Positions 7,369 through 8,763 of a stretch of 8,763 bases of DNA are shown here, one piece after another (the stretch's first letter is position 1; each line of letters opens with the position of its first letter). The DNA comes from Crocinitomix sp. Its GTDB lineage: Bacteria > Bacteroidota > Bacteroidia > Flavobacteriales_D > Crocinitomicaceae. The position numbers and the translations under genes are program-made. The stretch lies in NCBI GenBank assembly GCA_020849935.1, contig JADZFJ010000078.1, forward strand, positions 1-8,763. The letters run 5' to 3'. Below the pieces are notes generated by a model that was not told the origin of the DNA, did no database searches, and saw only the letters and a program-made list of their open reading frames with translations.

Positions 7369-7376
7369 CAAATATA
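7369..7376 (-). promoter_or_regulatory. Possible -7 box for the hmgA-hppD operon
   Basis: Read on the minus strand this is TATATTTG, matching TAnnTTTG. It is the only match in the 244-base divergent spacer pointing toward hmgA and would give a leader of about 140 nt. No -33 TTTG or TTG is found at the usual distance, so this is weak. Confidence 0.25.
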
Positions 7377-7429
7377 CTCATAATACCGATTTTTTGTATG
7401 ACATTTCTCAGTTCCAAGCGAAATAAATT

Positions 7430-7437
7430 TATTTTTG
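7430..7437 (+). promoter_or_regulatory. Candidate -7 box for the threonine dehydrogenase gene
   Basis: TATTTTTG matches TAnnTTTG and lies 32 bases before the ATG at 7470, a spacing like that of the SIMPL-like promoters. It falls downstream of the alternative ATG at 7398 and so argues for the shorter protein. The -33 box is not clear. Confidence 0.4.
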
Positions 7438-7469
7438 CAAAGAATCAAATTTCCTCAAAAAGGGTGTAC

Positions 7470-8411
7470 ATGAAAAAAGTATTAGTTATTGGAGCTTCAG
7501 GTCAGATAGGAACTGAATTAATAGTTGGCTTAAGGTCGCGGTTTGGCAACGAATCAATCATTGCGTCCGATTTACAAGACCAGCCGAAGGAAGCCCTTAA
7601 AAATGGTCCATACGAAAAATTAGACATTATGGACGATCAAGCATTGCGTGCGATTGTCAAAAAACACGAAGTCTCTGAAATTTATTTGTTAGCAGCCTTA
7701 TTATCCGCAACCGCCGAAAAAAATCCAGATTTTGCATGGAAATTAAACATGGAAGGTTTATTTCATGTCTTAAACTTGGCAAAAGAAGGAATAATAAAAA
7801 AAATATTTTGGCCAAGTTCAATCGCTGTTTTTGGACCAACTACACCTTCCGATCAAACACCACAATTTACAATCATGGAGCCAACAACAGTTTACGGCAT
7901 TAGTAAATTGGCAGGCGAAAGATGGTGCGAATATTATGCAAAACAATTTAATGTTGATGTACGAAGCATTCGTTACCCAGGGTTGATTTCATACACTTCA
8001 TTGCCAGGTGGCGGAACTACTGATTATGCAGTAGATATTTTTTATTCGGCCAACAGAAACGAAGCATATAACTGTTTTTTATCGGCAGACACAGCTTTGC
8101 CAATGATGTATATGGAAGATGCTATCAATGCAACGATTTCCTTAATGGAGGCACCCGCTGAATCTGTAAAAATTCGTTCGTCCTATAATTTAGGAGGTAT
8201 TTCATTTACGCCAGCCGAAATTTTTAACGAAATAAAAAAACATCGTCCAGCGTTTGAAATTACCTATGCGCCAGATTTCAGACAAAAAATCGCAGATTCT
8301 TGGCCAAGTAGCATTGACGATTCACGGGCAAAAACGGATTGGGGATGGACAGCATCTTACGATTTAGAAAAAATGGTTAAAATCATGCTCGATAATGTAT
8401 TGGCAAATTAA
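7470..8411 (+). CDS. L-threonine 3-dehydrogenase, short-chain (epimerase-like) type
   Basis: Cytosolic NAD-dependent enzyme that oxidises L-threonine to 2-amino-3-ketobutyrate, which a ligase (not in the window) cleaves to glycine and acetyl-CoA. The start at 7470 gives 313 aa, the usual size of this SDR-type Tdh, and places the Rossmann fold at the N-terminus. An ATG at 7398 would add 24 residues before it and lies upstream of the candidate promoter. Visible motifs are GASGQIG (8-14) for NAD binding, Asp34 at the end of strand 2 (fitting NAD rather than NADP), Ser116-Ser117 and the catalytic Tyr142/Lys146 pair in VYGISK. RYPGLIS followed by PGGGTTDYAVDIF (168-191) distinguishes Tdh from the sugar epimerases of the same superfamily. 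It is divergent from hmgA across a 244-base spacer. No clear terminator follows. Confidence 0.9.
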   Translation: MKKVLVIGASGQIGTELIVGLRSRFGNESIIASDLQDQPKEALKNGPYEKLDIMDDQALRAIVKKHEVSEIYLLAALLSATAEKNPDFAWKLNMEGLFHVLNLAKEGIIKKIFWPSSIAVFGPTTPSDQTPQFTIMEPTTVYGISKLAGERWCEYYAKQFNVDVRSIRYPGLISYTSLPGGGTTDYAVDIFYSANRNEAYNCFLSADTALPMMYMEDAINATISLMEAPAESVKIRSSYNLGGISFTPAEIFNEIKKHRPAFEITYAPDFRQKIADSWPSSIDDSRAKTDWGWTASYDLEKMVKIMLDNVLAN

Positions 8412-8539
8412 TCACGAATAAATTCTAAGGTTGTCGAACGTAAATTGAATTTAATCTTTTAGATTTGAAGTTTTATCGAAATTTAATACCAAGTCAAATT
8501 ATTTTTTATATTTTAGCTTCAAATACCACGAGTTATTAA

Positions 8540-8763
8540 ATGAAATTCTTCAGATTAAAAAATATTCTCACCTTAATTATTGTCCTTGTGGCAAGTTCGG
8601 TTGGTGCAATAGAAAATGGATCTGGAGTAATGCCTTTCGATAATTTTAGCGATGTCATTAATCCTCAAGGTCATCCCAACAAAGAAGACGCAAACGGAAG
8701 ACAAGGAATGTGGACTATTTGGGGGAGAATGGAGCCAGATAAAGGTTATCCAGCAGATGGCAA
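8540..8763 (+). CDS. Secreted protein, YwqK/MORN-like start, cut by window end
   Basis: The first 74 codons of an ORF that continues past the window edge. Residues 1-23 form a signal peptide (MKFFRLKNIL, a hydrophobic core, then SSVGA). The segment NKEDANGRQGMWTIWGRM (47-64) resembles the opening unit of YwqK/MORN-type repeat proteins common in Bacteroidota, where N-x-x-D-x-x-G-R-Q-G-x-W is followed by repeats of similar form. These are often labelled toxin-antitoxin YwqK family antitoxin, but that function is not established for secreted members. TATATTTT (8507-8514), a near match to the -7 consensus 25 bases before the ATG, and TAGATTTG (8460-8467) are promoter candidates; neither has a good -33 box. 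Confidence 0.6.
   Translation, partial: MKFFRLKNILTLIIVLVASSVGAIENGSGVMPFDNFSDVINPQGHPNKEDANGRQGMWTIWGRMEPDKGYPADG

Noticed and set aside
7398..7469. N-terminal extension of the threonine dehydrogenase to an ATG at 7398
   Set aside because: The added 24 residues precede the Rossmann strand, have no family counterpart, and the candidate -7 box lies downstream of that ATG.
7657..7839. 60-codon minus-strand ORF inside the threonine dehydrogenase gene
   Set aside because: Antisense reading of a conserved enzyme gene, without any signal of its own.

Overview
The window reads as an ordinary chromosomal segment of a low-GC member of the Bacteroidota, most likely Flavobacteriales (Crocinitomicaceae- or Fluviicola-like). 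Three things support this: a type IX secretion (Por) C-terminal sorting domain, several TAnnTTTG-type -7 promoter boxes about 22-27 bases before start codons, and the short SDR-type L-threonine dehydrogenase. No phage, transposase, CRISPR, tRNA or rRNA is visible.

Layout: (1) 7-725, a YceI-domain lipoprotein with a strong terminator. (2) 726-1009, a gene-free stretch holding a hairpin-rich element (about 784-925). (3) 1010-3411, a four-helix membrane protein whose stop codon abuts that of a convergent SIMPL-like secreted protein, followed by a second SIMPL-like paralogue of identical length (284 aa). Between the paralogues lies a relic of the tail of the membrane-protein gene, so the cluster arose by tandem duplication of [membrane-protein tail + SIMPL-like gene]. 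(4) 3412-3799, a non-coding stretch with a GC-rich foldable element (3490-3624), then a relic of the end of a 4-hydroxyphenylpyruvate dioxygenase gene and of its terminator. (5) 3800-4747, a secreted T9SS cargo protein of unknown function. (6) 4826-7225, a tyrosine catabolic operon on the minus strand, hmgA then hppD, closed by a terminator. (7) 7470-8411, a divergent L-threonine 3-dehydrogenase. (8) 8540-8763, the start of a secreted YwqK/MORN-like protein cut by the window edge.

How the genes work together: HppD converts 4-hydroxyphenylpyruvate to homogentisate and HmgA opens the ring to maleylacetoacetate, so the pair carries out two successive steps of tyrosine/phenylalanine breakdown. 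The neighbouring Tdh oxidises L-threonine to 2-amino-3-ketobutyrate, so 4.9-8.4 kb is an amino-acid catabolism neighbourhood. The rest is envelope or secreted accessory material.

I see no clear new biological system. The most unusual content is the genome archaeology in 2.4-4.9 kb: two partial-gene relics, each a copy of the 3' end of an intact neighbour, and two GC-rich structured intergenic elements that may be dispersed repeats or structured RNAs.
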